From NCBI GenBank assembly GCA_003550325.1, contig QKWP01000133.1, forward strand, positions 27,107 to 91,106: a stretch of DNA of 64,000 nt, written 5' to 3'. The notes below the pieces were generated by a model that was given only the letters and a program-made list of their open reading frames with translations, had not been told where the DNA came from and did not search any database. How positions within the stretch are numbered: the stretch's first letter is position 1; each line of letters opens with the position of its first letter. Below, one piece after another: positions 20,629-31,571 of this stretch. The position numbers and the translations under genes are program-made. The stretch is from Gigaspora rosea (taxonomy: Eukaryota > Glomeromycota > Glomeromycetes > Diversisporales > Gigasporaceae).

Positions 20629-20640
20629 AAATTCCCGGCA

Positions 20641-21803
20641 ACACAGAATCTGACCACACTGTGCAATACTATAGCCCAAACTAGGGAACGAAAAACAGAT
20701 TCACTAGGACTCGATCCACATTTTCCTCTCGACCTACTAATTAATTTCAGAGAAAGAGATATGTGATTCTATCATTTATTCGATCACTATGAATTTTGTC
20801 TGTTAAACTAAACATAAACATGTCGCGTGGTGAGATGTTAAATCGAACTACTTATAAAATTAAATTGAGATCAAGCGGGTATCCGGATCTATAACTGAAT
20901 TTTATCTATGCAGGAAGTTTATTGATTTACATTTAGCGTGATTGCGTGGCATATAGTTATAAAATTATTCAAGGTTATAATTAGATTTGAAGGACTTATT
21001 CATTCTCTATAAAAAATGATTGTTCTAAGATCGTAAGGAATTGTTCGAAATGGAGTCGATTTTTCAAACAGAGGTTTATGTTTGTTCTGTTTTCATTACG
21101 ATGTTCGTACGGGATGTAAAAATAGAAAATTTTGATTAAAAATTATTGTATAAAAAACGTATAAAAATATATACAATATGATTGGTATGGTCATGCCAAT
21201 TTTCTTTTATTATTATTATTATTATTCTATACTTATTTCCGTTTTTAGTCATCTATTTTTAGTCAAATATGTATATTTAGTAAGACTTTACGTAGTTGAC
21301 ATAGCCGCATTTACTTATTTTTACCAACATTCTATACAATTTCCATTGGCCGCATGTAGATCTAATCTCCGATTGGGTGAAATCGTCAGCGCTTATTTTC
21401 ATATTATTAGCTGCGCTTTAAATAACATGATAACGTTCACTAATATGCTTGCATTGTGTTTGCACACTTTGACGTTTAGTAAATACTGTATATGTACTTT
21501 ACGTCTATAAATAGCAAAGTATAGGATTTGCCTTCTAAATTTTAATGTTTTCAAATTTTTTTTTTATGTCTATTTAATATTAAATTTCGTTTAAAATAAT
21601 TTTACAGAATGCATAAGTTTAAACCTAGAAGAGTTTCATTTATTATTTATTCCGTAATTTATGATCTAAAATATTTGATAAATACTAACAAATAATATTG
21701 TAGGGCCCGGGCATATTTATTACAGCGTTATTTGAGCTCTGTTTCACATATGGGCGGATTTGACTCATCGATGTGATAATCAAGAAATGATCTACATGTA
21801 TAT
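20641..21803. other. Gene-free AT-rich stretch between the two retroelements
   Basis: The A-over-T skew of the first element stops here. Open frames are short and of low-complexity composition. The part 21,200-21,320 shares several words with 35,870-35,960 (for example CATCTATTTTTAGTCAA and GTTGACATAGCC), so it is a decayed dispersed repeat. Nothing else supported. Confidence 0.5.
21200..21320. repeat. Dispersed repeat, copy 1
   Basis: Shares an ordered series of words with 35,865-35,960: a TTATTATTAT run, CATCTATTTTTAGTCAA, TATATTTAGTAAGA and GTTGACATAGCC, in the same orientation. Probably the end of an unnamed transposable element. Confidence 0.55.
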
Positions 21804-22477
21804 TGTCACAGTTTGGGGAGAGAATTATACTTGCTGTTACCGGTTTTAGCTCTAACCGTGAACAATATAAGCTTCGAAAGTATCGATTTTATTAATTCTG
21901 GGTATTCGTAAGTTATGTTTAAGAGGGTTAAGAGATGTCTAGTTATGATATTAGATACACTCGTTGGTCGATACTAGGAATAAGAACAGTATTCAATAAT
22001 TTTTTAAAGATAGTTTTTATATTCGTTATAAATTTTTATTTAATGGATTTTATATGTTACATAGACATTAACTGCCTCTTTTCCCTTGCAGGAGTTACCC
22101 TTTAAATACATTTTTCGTTGGTACCTTTAATTCCCACGGTGATTATGAAAAATGATTGAATAGCTTTTACAAATTATAAAATAATCGTTCATGTGAACTA
22201 ACGCTTAAATCTTCATTGAATGTAGTAATGGGAAGAAAAGCGAGATAAAAATAAAAATGAGGTAATAGGAAGAAAATAGAAATAGAAATGAGGTAATGGG
22301 AAGAAAAATTAAAATAGAAATAAAAAAATGAGGTAATAGAAGAAAAATAAAATAGAAATAAAAATGAGGTAATTGTTCGTAGGAAGAAATGTAGTCATCG
22401 AACCGGCTAACGTACGGTCATCAAGATTCACGTGGCAGATTGACAAAAATTTAACACCTGATAAAATTTCTGTGACA
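21804..22477 (-). repeat. 3' LTR of the Ty3/gypsy element (left end on the + strand)
   Basis: Starts TGTCACA and ends TGTGACA, a 7-bp perfect terminal inverted repeat. It aligns along its whole length with 28,256-28,928. It contains short AGGTAATGGGAAGAAAAT-type tandem repeats at about 22,230-22,385. Confidence 0.95.
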
Positions 22478-22479
22478 TA

Positions 22480-22492
22480 TTCCCCCTCTAAA
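22480..22492 (-). other. Polypurine tract of the Ty3/gypsy element
   Basis: On the minus strand AGAGGGGGAATA lies directly before the 3' LTR, the expected place for the plus-strand primer of reverse transcription. Confidence 0.7.
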
Positions 22493-22499
22493 CAATGAG

Positions 22500-23729
22500 C
22501 TCCGCGAATTCGAGTGAATACTTTTCTGTGAGCTTCTCTCTCTTTTTTTTTTTTTTTTAGTTGTCCCTATGTTCAATATAGCATTTTAGCTGACTACCAT
22601 GCACCACTTTATCCAGTAGATTTTCCGGAAACCCTACAGTCTGTAATTTATAGGTCCCGTTACCAAGTACTTCGTATATTCAGAACGGTTCACTCCATTT
22701 TTCCTCTAATTCTCCCCCGATCCTTGCTGCTAACTTTGCATTATACTTCAAGACTTTTTCACATACTTGATAGGTCTGCAATGGATGTTGTTGATCATGG
22801 TGCCACTTTTGATAAAGCTGAGTCCTATGTATATTTTCCCGGGCTTTTATCCTTGCTTCAAATAGGTCATCTATTAATTTTAAAGTTCAGGCCACTACTA
22901 ATGATTGAAATTGTTCCTCCTCTATATTTTCTACAGGGTACATTTCCACCAACATTTCAACGGGTAAGGTTGCCTCCCTGCTGTACGTTAAGTAGAAGGG
23001 GCTGAATTTTGTTGTATTTTGTTTAAGCGTTCTACAAGCAAATAATACTGGATGTATGTAATCATCCCAGTCCCCTTCATACTAACTCACACACTTCGCC
23101 AAAGCCTCACATATAGTTCGGTTGAACCTTTCTAACAGACCGTTGGTCTGGGGGTGTTAGTAGATGACAATTTATGCTTGATTCCAGCTTTTGGGCATAC
23201 CAGGTCTATTACCTTATTGCAAAAATGGACTCTTGGTTCATAAGAATTTCATGAGGGCAGCCGTGACAAGTTACTATATACTCTAGTAGAAAAGTGGCGA
23301 CAGATTCAGCGGTACAGTCATGTAAGGCTCGCACCTCAGGCCATTTCAGCAAATATTCTACTGCAATTACTAAGTACCGGTTCCCTTTTCTTGTTAAAGG
23401 TAGGGGTCCTACAATGTCCAAACCGATACGATCAAATGGCTGGGCTATCTTGATCGGATTCATTGCTTCTTTTGCAGGAGGTTTTCCCTGTGCTGACTTA
23501 TCTGACAACTTCTTACGAAGTCTTTCACATTAGCTACCATTTGATTCCAGTGATATTTTCTTTGTATTTTCTCTACCGTTGTTCTTTCTCCAAAGTGACC
23601 GGTAACCGGGTGTTCGTGCATTGCTCGTAGTATAAGTTCGATTTGATCTTTTTTTATTACTCTGAGGGTTGCTCTGGTTCTTTTTGGTTTTTTCGATATA
23701 ATATATCTTCTCGCACCAAATAGTATCAA
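22500..23729 (-). pseudogene. Integrase region of the Ty3/gypsy element (fossil)
   Basis: The N-terminal part shows the zinc-binding region of gypsy integrase (HPVTGHFGERTTVEKIQRKY, with the later Cys pair partly preserved). The core begins with FDRIGLDIVGPLPLTRKGN and KYLLKWPEVRAL-type sequence and continues toward CHGCPHEILMNQ. It lies downstream of RNase H on the minus strand, as in Metaviridae. Broken. Confidence 0.85.
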
Positions 23730-24119
23730 GCCAGAGTCTTTAATTTTTTTATTTGTTTTGCAGAGTAAGTTTTTGGAACTTTTAATTTGGAGAGGTATTC
23801 ACCAGCAAAGTATATGTTTCATCTTCTATTTTTTTTTTTTTTTGCGCCAGGACACCGTAACCTGGACTGAATTTACAGATTTTTTTTTTTATTAATTTTT
23901 TACGTCCTTTAGATCTTTGTTTTATGTCCCTTACCCACGTACAGCTATTGTGAACGACCTAGCTAATAAATTAATTTCGGTACTTCACCCTATTGTCGCT
24001 TGTATTTTCCCTTCGGAAATCATAATTAATTTCTTTGCATACGATATGTATAAAATTTTTTTTTTTTTTTACGTTATATATATATATCTTATATTTTGTT
24101 TTACTAATCGTCCTTTATC

Positions 24120-24893
24120 TTTTCTTTACCGCCAGGATCAAATACGGGTGCCCTCGATAACCCGTCAACATTCGAAATTAGCCTCCCGGGTCTATATTTA
24201 ACAACAAAGTTATATCCTTGAAGCATCATTATCAGTGTTGGCTTGACCAGACCAATTTGACCATTGGACCAGACCAATTTGACCAATTTGACCGGTCTGG
24301 TCAAAGGACCTGTACTGGTCAAATTGGTCAAATAGCATATTTAAATATAATTTATTATATAATATATATAATATTTATATAATAGACTTGACCAATTTGA
24401 CCAGTTTGACCAATTGACCAATTTGACCAGATTAATTTGACCAACAAATTTTTGGTTGACCGCCATATCACCCAACACTGGTCATTATATACCTGGCCAT
24501 TCTACCAGTCGGGTTATGCATGTTATTCAAATAGGTCAAAGCGGAATGGTCAGTTATTAAGGTAAAACATGGTTCATGTAAACAGTGATGGAACTTCTTT
24601 ACGGCCCATACTATTGCGGTACACTCCAATTCCATTATGGAATAATTTTTTTCTGCTGGTTTGGTCGATCTACTAGCATATTCTATCACACGTTCTCTTT
24701 TTTCATCATCCAGTTGGGATAGCACAGCCCCAAGAGCTATGTGAGATGCATCCGTATATAGGATATAGTTCTTGTCATCCCAGGGATGTGCAAGTATTGG
24801 TGCCGAGATTAATCTTGACTTTAATTCCTCAAAAGTATCTTCTTGCTCCTTTCTCCATTCAAAAGGTACTTCCGTTCTCAACAGTTGGTTCAA
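24120..24893 (-). pseudogene. RNase H region of the Ty3/gypsy element, split by a small DNA element
   Basis: The RNase H start (ILYTDASHIALGAVLSQ) and middle (VKKFHHCLHEPCFTLITDHSAL) lie at 24,480-24,893. The terminal part (YRPGRLISNVDGLSRAP) lies near 24,130-24,230. Between them sits the 248-bp hAT-like insertion at 24,233-24,480. Broken. Confidence 0.85.
24233..24480. mobile_element. hAT-like MITE with TGACCAATT motif array, inserted in the Ty3/gypsy element
   Basis: 248 bp. Terminal inverted repeats are CAGTGTTGG and CCAACACTG, flanked by ATCATTAT and GTCATTAT (8-bp target duplication, one mismatch). Both arms are filled with many copies of TTGACCAATTTGACCAG-type words in opposite orientations around an AT-rich centre. 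No coding capacity. It must be younger than the retrotransposon it interrupts. Confidence 0.88.
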
Positions 24894-25690
24894 GGGGGCA
24901 GCTACTTTAGAAAATCTTTTATGAACCTACGGTAAAAACCTGCAAGTCCTAAAAAACCTCTTAACGTCCTTAGGTCCCTTGGTTTAGAAAAATTCTTTAC
25001 GGCTATTACTTTTAATTCGGCGGAGGCTATTCCTTCACCACTGATTTCATGCCCTAAAAATGATATCTTCTTTTGGCCCCAAAAACATTTATCGGGGTTC
25101 AATTTTAGATTTGCTTCTTTTAACTGGTTAATACTCTCTCAACATGCTCCAAGTGTTGATCAAAATTCGCGGAGTATATGTTAACATCATCAATATAAGC
25201 TAACACATATTTTCACATTTCTTTTTGTAGTACTCGGTCCATTAACCACTGAAATGTAGCGAGTGCATTCGTCAACCCAAATGGCATTACCACAAACTCA
25301 TATAGTCTAAATTTCGTAGTAAATGCTGTCTTCTCGCAATCTCGGGGTGCATACCCACCTGCCAGAAGCTGCTTGCAAGATCCAGGGTCGTATACCAAGC
25401 GGAATTCTTGAGGACTCCAAGTAGTTCATTAATTCGAGGTAGCGGGTAACTATCACGTTTTGTCCGTTTATTTAATTTTCAGAAATCTACGCATAGTCGT
25501 AGTTTTCCGTTCTTCTTTTTCACGAGAACTACCGGGGAAGCCCAAGAGCTGTTGGACAGGCGAATTAGTCCTGTTTGCTCCAACCTCTGTATCTCTTTTT
25601 CTATAAACTCGTGTTCTACCCTTGATGTAGAGTAAAACCTTTGTTTTATCGCAGGTCCTTCCTCCACGTATATTTCATGTTGCACGACCG
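24894..25690 (-). pseudogene. Reverse transcriptase region of the Ty3/gypsy element (fossil)
   Basis: Recognisable gypsy RT segments include [40 protein letters not shown] and the connection RTLRGFLGLAGFYRRFIKDF, in family order on the minus strand. Broken, several interruptions. Confidence 0.9.
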
Positions 25691-26220
25691 TAGTTCAGCC
25701 TAATTGACTAGGTTCCCGGGCAAAAAGGTCCCGATACCTACTTAATACCTCCTTCATTTGGACCTTTTGGCCTTCTGACATTTCACCCAAGTTCAATTTC
25801 CTTTCTTCTTTTTCTTCCTTTTCTTCTTGAGTGGAGTATATGAGCCATTCTTCCGGTGCTTTTCTTAACGCACATTCTTCCTGCACGTGCCCTTCTTTTG
25901 AACATAACTTTCACTTCTCTTATAGGGCGAAATTCACAGTATAGGTAAGTTTTAGTCACCAAATTTTCTTCTTCGAATTCGTCATCATCATCCGAGTCTG
26001 ACTCTTCACTTTCCTCCTCTTCTTCTTCATCATCATCCTCCTCTTCGTTATTGCCTTCATTTTTCTCCTTACCCTTTGGCGTAGTCAACGTTTTCTTTAA
26101 TATTCGTTCACCAATATTAGCTGGTTTGCAGTATTCCGTCGGAACTCTTATCTTTTTACTTCCTTCTCTAATTATCAATTCGCAGGTTTCCCAATCCAAT
26201 CGAGCCCGAGCCTTTCTCAT
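25691..26220 (-). pseudogene. Acidic linker between protease and RT of the Ty3/gypsy element
   Basis: A long run of Glu, Asp and Ser (EEDDDEEEEEESEESDSDDD) is followed by basic and Glu/Lys-rich sequence leading into the RT. Such variable linkers between protease and RT are common in gypsy polyproteins. No separate domain seen. Broken. Confidence 0.6.
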
Positions 26221-26664
26221 CTAGTCATTTCCTACAATAACAGCATAATTACTGGCTTCCATCATCACTGCTCATGACGTTATAGTTTTCCCGCCCACTA
26301 TAATTCGAAACTGATCAATTTCTCCTATCAGCCTCCTTTGCTCCCCGTGTACTCCCACTATCATTATCGTCGACGGTCGATCAATTAGGATGCCTGCTTT
26401 TTTTAGGAATCCAGCAGACACAATGCACCTTGAAGATCCACTGTCCAAAATCAGGATGATTGGTTCTCCATTGACTTGTTCCTCACAATACATGGATGTC
26501 GTATATTGATCATCATTTCTATTTAAGCAAAATTCAGCAAATTTTGCTTTAACACTCCTTCCAGGTCGTAATACCTTTAACGCTTCTCTCCTCATGTTAG
26601 GGGCTGCCTGGAATAGTTGTGCAAATGTTATATCTGCTTTTTTATTCTGCAAATCTGCTATCAC
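26221..26664 (-). pseudogene. Protease region of the Ty3/gypsy element (fossil)
   Basis: Contains the retropepsin active-site segment PIILILDSGSSRCIVSAGFL, with following strands (RLIGEIDQFRIIVGGK). Placed between gag and RT on the minus strand as in the family. Confidence 0.85.
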
Positions 26665-26904
26665 CGAATATGGTTAGATATTAGTGATAATTTGTGGATC
26701 AATCGGTCATGCCTTCTTTTTCTTTACGGGCTTTCTTTTCTGACCTTCGTCAGCTCCCACTTCGGCATCCTCCACATTAGGGGGTCTTCCACCTCCACAG
26801 GCTTTCCGGCATTATCCTTCCTCCTTTTCGCGGTGTAAACTTCTATTAATTTAGTAATCGAGGGGTTTTTACTTGGCTGCGCACTCTCACCCTCTAAAGG
26901 TGCG

Positions 26905-28235
26905 CCCTCTAGTTTAAATGTTCAAGGTCATACTGTAATTGGGCCACTAATGATTGTATCTGAGGATCTTGTTCAGCAGTACCATTATTATTACTTAGAG
27001 CGTTAGTTTGGGGTACTGTGGCTAGGGTATTTCTTTTTTCATTTTGTCTGACGTTGTTCAAATTGGGGCACTCACGAGCCATATGACCGGTTGTTAACAA
27101 GCGTAACATATCAATAGACGGCTTGTCCTTTCTTGTTGTCCTTGGTTTTGGTTTTGATTCTGATTTTGCATGAAACGGGACCAGTTGTTATACCCTCGAT
27201 TATTATTTTTAATAGCGGAAACAACCTCCTGCAACAAGGTAACTACTTGGTCGACCGGGTTATCTACAATCGTCGATATCAGAGACATTACCAAAGCATT
27301 CAAAGAATATGATACACCTGGCACCAGAGAAGGCAGGGTTACAGTATTGGATACTGTATTATAAATAGATGCAGGTCCACATACCGCAAAGCCTCGTACA
27401 AGAGCCATTTCACACACCCTCAATCTAATAATTGCTTCTTGAAGTGAATTTGGTATAAAGGGTCCTACAGATACCAATATATCTGGTCGAAGTCCTTGTA
27501 CAAAAATTTGGGCTTTCATTTCTTCTGGGTATTGCCCACCACTTCTTACCACACGATTAAATAATGCTAACATATGAGTCGCATACTGTTCCACTATTTC
27601 TCCAATCTGCTGTTTTCTGGTCAATAACTCAGTATTCCACTGATTCACCAATGCTTGGGTACAAAAAGCCTGATAAAATTGGGGAGTAAAACTTTGATTA
27701 GGTTCTTAATCGTTATCCCAAAATCTAATTTCATCATGTTGTCCTTGCCACCATAATGCAGCTAATCCTATTAAATGCGCTCCAACAACAGCTAACTTTC
27801 TCGCTCCTAGAATGTTGTTAGCTTCAAATGCCCTGCTGATAGAATCCAACCATTCTAAAGGGTCTTGATTTCTGCTAACATATGTAGATATATGTACTAT
27901 ATTTTGTTCTTTTACTTCCAGTTGCTGCTCCTGAGGTCGGGCTAGGACATTTGCAATAACTTGTAGTATTCTTAGAGTTTGCTAGTTCGGGTCATTCTGC
28001 TGATCGAGGTTATTGAGTTGATTATGGGGCTCGAAGATATTCTCGTCTCTTGGGAGGTCAGTGTACCTAGGTGGATTCCCATTATCAACAGCAATATCAA
28101 CATCATTATCATGTACTGGTTGTGCCTCATTTACGATGTTCTCCACATTTGCCGTTAGTTCTCTGGTGTAATTAATTAAAAATTTTGAAATAAAGTAGAC
28201 TAGATCTTCTCAAGTGGCGTAGAATTTATTTGTTT
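26905..28235 (-). pseudogene. gag region of the Ty3/gypsy element (fossil)
   Basis: A Retrotrans_gag-like segment (WNTELLTRKQQIGEIVEQYA and later PDILVSVGPFIPNSLQEAI) lies near 27,390-27,650. It is followed by a Gln/Asn-rich stretch and a zinc-knuckle remnant (TTGHMARECPNL) near 27,060-27,090. The N-terminal portion reaches toward the primer-binding site. Broken, several interruptions. Confidence 0.85.
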
Positions 28236-28236
28236 T

Positions 28237-28253
28237 CCACACAATCGGCACCA
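28237..28253 (-). other. Primer-binding site of the Ty3/gypsy element
   Basis: On the minus strand TGGTGCCGATTGTGTGG begins two bases after the 5' LTR end. TGG followed by a tRNA 3'-end complement is the usual form. The tRNA was not identified. Confidence 0.7.
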
Positions 28254-28255
28254 AA

Positions 28256-28928
28256 TGTCACAGTTTGGGAAGAGAATTATACTTGCTGTTACCAGTTTTA
28301 GCTCTAACAATGAACAATATAAGCTCGAAAGTATCGATTTTATTAATTCTGGGGTATTCGTAAGTTATGTTTAAGAGGGTTAAGAGATGTCTATTTATGA
28401 TATTAGATACACTCGTTGGTCGATACTAGGAATAAGGACAGTATTCAATAATTTTTTAAAGATAGTTTTTATATTCGTTATAAATTTTTATTTAATGGAT
28501 TTTATATGTTACATAGACGTTAACTGCCTCTTTTCTCCCGCAGGAGTTACCCTTTAAATACATTCTTCGTTGGTACCTTTAATTCCCACGGTGACTATGA
28601 AAAATGATTGAATAGCTTTTACAAATTATGAAATAATCATTCATGTGAACTAACACTTAAATCTTTATTGAATATAGTAATGGGAAGAAAAGCGAGATAA
28701 AATAAAAATGAGGTAATGGGAAGAAAATAAAAATAGAAATGAGGTAATGGAAGAAAAATAAAATAGAAATAAAAAAATGAGATAATGGGAATAAAAATAA
28801 AATAGAAATAAAAATGAGGTAATTGTTCGCGGGAAGAAATGTAGTCATCGAACTGGGTAACGTACGGTCATCAAGATTTACGTGGCAGATCAACAAAAAT
28901 TTAACACCTAATAAAATTTCCCGTGACA
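28256..28928 (-). repeat. 5' LTR of the Ty3/gypsy element (right end on the + strand)
   Basis: Starts TGTCACA and ends CGTGACA; aligns end to end with the LTR at 21,804-22,477. The AGGTAATGGGAAGAAAAT-type short repeats recur at about 28,680-28,830. Confidence 0.95.
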
Positions 28929-29036
28929 ATATTTACAGAACAAATCACGAATTTATATAGACGACCAATCAATTTATTACACGTGATCAATGTGATATTT
29001 GTTGTAATTTACGAATGATTTAAAATTACTAAATAA
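28929..29036. other. Short non-coding spacer
   Basis: AT-rich flank between the retrotransposon and the next MITE; no feature seen. Confidence 0.5.
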
Positions 29037-29183
29037 GAAGGTCGGCTAAAGCGGAGTGAAATTTGGTTAGGGTTAGGGTTACTTTTTTGATGTAATTATT
29101 GTTAGAAGGTTATACAGATATCAATAATATAATTTATGCAGCATGTAGATCATATATTGAATTAACTCCGCTTTAGTCGACCT
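29037..29183. mobile_element. MITE, AGGTCGGCTAAAGC family, copy 1
   Basis: 147 bp. TIR AGGTCGGCTAAAGCGGAGT at the left and its complement with one mismatch at the right. CTAAATAA on both sides is an 8-bp target duplication. A second member with similar TIR is at 44,916-45,198. The interior has two TTAGGG units next to the left TIR, probably chance. Confidence 0.75.
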
Positions 29184-29387
29184 CTAAATAAAGAAATAAA
29201 GCAAAGCGACATCCAATAAAAATTGTTATCCAACAAACTCATATGATCATGAAATTATTTCTTCTTATTATTTTTTCATGTTTATGATGTAAACATGTTT
29301 ATTTAAATTAAAACTCAGCAAACAACTCCTACCTACCATGATCAAAATTGCTGGATAACACCAATATGTGCAAATTGCGAATACAGT

Positions 29388-29449
29388 AATTTGGCAAATG
29401 ATTGGCTACACGTGCCGCAGAGCGGCACGTGATCATTTGCCAAATTACC
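29388..29449. repeat. Hairpin-forming inverted repeat
   Basis: GTAATTTGGCAAATGATTGG and CACGTGCCG are mirrored by CGGCACGTGATCATTTGCC and AAATTAC around a 5-base loop, a nearly perfect stem of about 28 bp. Could be a deleted foldback element. Confidence 0.8.
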
Positions 29450-29738
29450 GTTATTCTACAATTTTTGCCCAATATTGTATACTTATTTTCATATCTAGTT
29501 ACTGAATAATCACATTGAGATCTACTTGCGTCAAATACGCCCATATGGTTGTATATGCCAATGTTTTACTTGGTTTTCACTATATTAAGCCAAGCGTCAT
29601 TATGTAACAATCTTGATACTGTATTATTTTATGTATATATTATTAGAAACGTATATACTGTATAAAAACAAAGGAGCAAGATGTATAGTAATGCGTTTCT
29701 AGCAAATGAAAATAAAATTTTGTTGATAATAAATTATT

Positions 29739-30153
29739 GGGGCCAGTAATTGGTAATTGTACGCCATCATTTGGTATTCATACCCCCAGAAAAATAAAAA
29801 TTTTTTAAACTTCAAGCAAAGATATCTTAACAACTACCTAACCAATTTCAATGTATTTTTTTTATTTGAATTCTACAGATTCGTAGAATTCAAATAAAAA
29901 AATTTTATCGAATTAGTCATATGGTCGTCAAGATATCTTCGCTCATAACCAAAGAAAAATCATAACGTCTATAACTGCGCTGAATTATTTTAAACTTTGA
30001 GCGAAGATATCTTGACGACCATTAGTAGAATTCAAATAAAAAAAAATATTGAAATTGGCTAGGTAGTTGTTAAGATACTTTGCTTGAAGTTTAAAAATTT
30101 TTATTTTTCTGGAGGGTATAAATACCAAATATGGGGTACAATTACCGGCCCCC
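29739..30153. mobile_element. Foldback element with 9-bp target duplication (Mutator-like)
   Basis: 415 bp made almost entirely of two inverted arms of about 190 bp. The ends are GGGGCCAGTAATTGG and the complement of GGGGGCCGGTAATTG. A perfect 9-bp duplication TAAATTATT flanks it (29,730-29,738 and 30,154-30,162). Long TIRs beginning with G and 9-bp duplications are typical of Mutator-like elements. An inner pair (GATATCTTGACGACCA type) gives a second level of symmetry. No coding capacity. Confidence 0.85.
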
Positions 30154-30162
30154 TAAATTATT

Positions 30163-31048
30163 TAATAGCTTATTGAATTTCTTTAGAATTAGTTGATTTA
30201 TGATCAATAATTTTGCAAAAGAAGCATAAAGCATCTGTACAATCTACTTCTTAAAGAATTCGTAATTCAAACATTAACAAAGTTCATTCTTGTATTTTTA
30301 TTTTTCATTCATGACACTTCATAGCTTTAGTTCTCATTTGGGACATTAGATTCTTACTTATATTTCTGAATTTTTTTTCGTGGAGTATCTATATTTTTCA
30401 TTTATGAAACTTCATAGTTTTAGTTATCATTTGGGACATTAGATTCTTATTTTTATTTCTGAATTTTTTTCGCGGAGTATCTATATTTGATTTTTTAATA
30501 CTCATTATTGGTCCAGTTAGTGCTAGTCCTAATGCATAAATTTGAAATTAGTAAATGAATGTATATTGTATAATTTAATTCAATATGCGTTTGGATAATT
30601 GAATTTAATGCTTAATTAATGGGTATTAATGCATAAAACTGATTGCACATTCAATTTTAAATTATTTGATATGCAGTTAATTATCAATTAAGAAAAATAG
30701 TTGTTATGCATGTTTATTAATTGCTTATTATTCAATAAATTTAATTTTTTATAATATAATATTATAACTTAATATTTTCATATTCCTTATCCAATATAGA
30801 TCTTCAAGCGCAATTCTAAAATAAACAATAAAATAAATGCATTTTTAATTAATCAGAGAAAAATCAGTTTATAATATGCATGTCAAATTTGTGAAGAATC
30901 ATTGATCCCAAATTATTTATGTCTTATTAAAGTAAATGAAACATTTTGGCATTTTTTGTGAGTAACTCTATAAATAATCATATTTATGACCTGGACTATG
31001 TAGAATTTTGATTTTTTTTTAATGATTTAAACGCTTATTATAATGATT
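30163..31048. other. Non-coding AT-rich stretch with a tandem duplication
   Basis: No gene. A 93-bp segment is duplicated in tandem at 30,301-30,393 and 30,394-30,490 (TTCATAG, CATTTGGGACATTAGATTCT, GGAGTATCTATATTT in both). The rest, rich in TTAATTA and ATTCAAT words, holds nothing I can support. Confidence 0.6.
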
Positions 31049-31277
31049 TAGTGAATTGACCCGTCTAAAAAATCTTCACCCGGGTCACCCGACGAGTGGA
31101 CAATGTGCTACCCTGGTGGAAATGGGTCAGTCCAAAAAAGGCACCACCCGGGTTACCCAACAGGTGACCCGACAGGTGACCCGTCGGGTCATCTGGGTCA
31201 ATTAAATAAAATCTCAGGTGGTTAATATGACTCGGGTGGGTGTAACCAAAATTGACATGGTCTAGGATCGATTTTCC

Positions 31278-31541
31278 GAACATGTGATCTTCCGGCAACA
31301 ATTGTCTTTGAGAAAAAAAAATTGATTCATGTTAGGGTTTGGGTTCATGTTGGTGGTTAGAAGGAGCATTATATAGCAAAATTGTGCGAGAAAACTTTTT
31401 GTTAGGCCAGAAAGATGATTTGCTAGTATAAATCTTGCGATAAATACGATTTTTGCAAAACAAACGGTTATTTTGAATTTCTTTACATTACACCTGATCC
31501 TGATTTTTAATTAGCAATTGACGTCAGAAGATCACGTGTTC
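31278..31541. repeat. Imperfect inverted repeat pair
   Basis: GAACATGTGATCTTCCGGCA at 31,278 is mirrored near 31,541 by a sequence whose complement reads GAACACGTGATCTTCTGACG. GGGTGTAACC occurs outside both arms (31,239 and 31,562), hinting at another insertion with duplicated target. No coding. Confidence 0.55.
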
Positions 31542-31571
31542 AGAAATGCCCTGGTGTTGTTGGGTGTAACC

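Larger units (their letters stand above)
1..20640 (+). mobile_element. Large polycistronic virus-like retroelement (fossil), unassigned family
   Basis: All recognisable genes from 747 to 20,628 lie on the + strand, are tightly packed, and share strong A-over-T skew that ends near 20,640, where sequence becomes ordinary AT-rich fungal DNA. Parts in order are small membrane proteins, gag-like region, protease-like region, repeat array, AP endonuclease, coiled-coil protein, RT-RNase H, IS1595-like transposase, zinc-knuckle protein, and a distal block of small genes ending with a Nudix-like protein. No flanking LTR pair was found by eye, and the left end may lie outside the window. Tandem stop-start genes, gag-PR-RT-RH and no retroviral integrase recall plant pararetroviruses (Caulimoviridae), while the RT also fits Ty3/gypsy; only a tree would decide. 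Most frames are open, suggesting a fairly young copy, but it is broken in roughly ten places. Confidence 0.7.
21804..28928 (-). mobile_element. Ty3/gypsy LTR retrotransposon (broken)
   Basis: Two LTRs of about 674 bp bound gag, protease, RT, RNase H and integrase parts in the Ty3/gypsy order on the minus strand, with a primer-binding site and polypurine tract in the correct places. Flanking ATAT on both sides is a possible 4-bp target duplication. The LTRs differ by a few per cent where compared (about eight differences in the first 190 bp), so the insertion is young to moderate in age. The coding part is broken, with more than ten interruptions, and carries a 248-bp hAT-like element in its RNase H part. 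Confidence 0.93.

Noticed and set aside
1-20640. Idea that the first block is a piece of a giant DNA virus (asfarvirus-like), given AP endonuclease and Nudix-like genes
   Set aside because: The core is RT-RNase H with gag-like zinc knuckles, and no DNA polymerase, capsid or helicase of such viruses is present in 20 kb; retained only as a possible source of the two repair-type genes.
21178-21510. 110-codon frame with many Tyr and Phe
   Set aside because: It is created by a TTATTATTAT microsatellite and a dispersed repeat that also occurs near 35.9 kb.
29060-29085. TTAGGG-TTAGGG next to a MITE end, possible interstitial telomere
   Set aside because: Only two to three units, inside a small MITE; likely chance.
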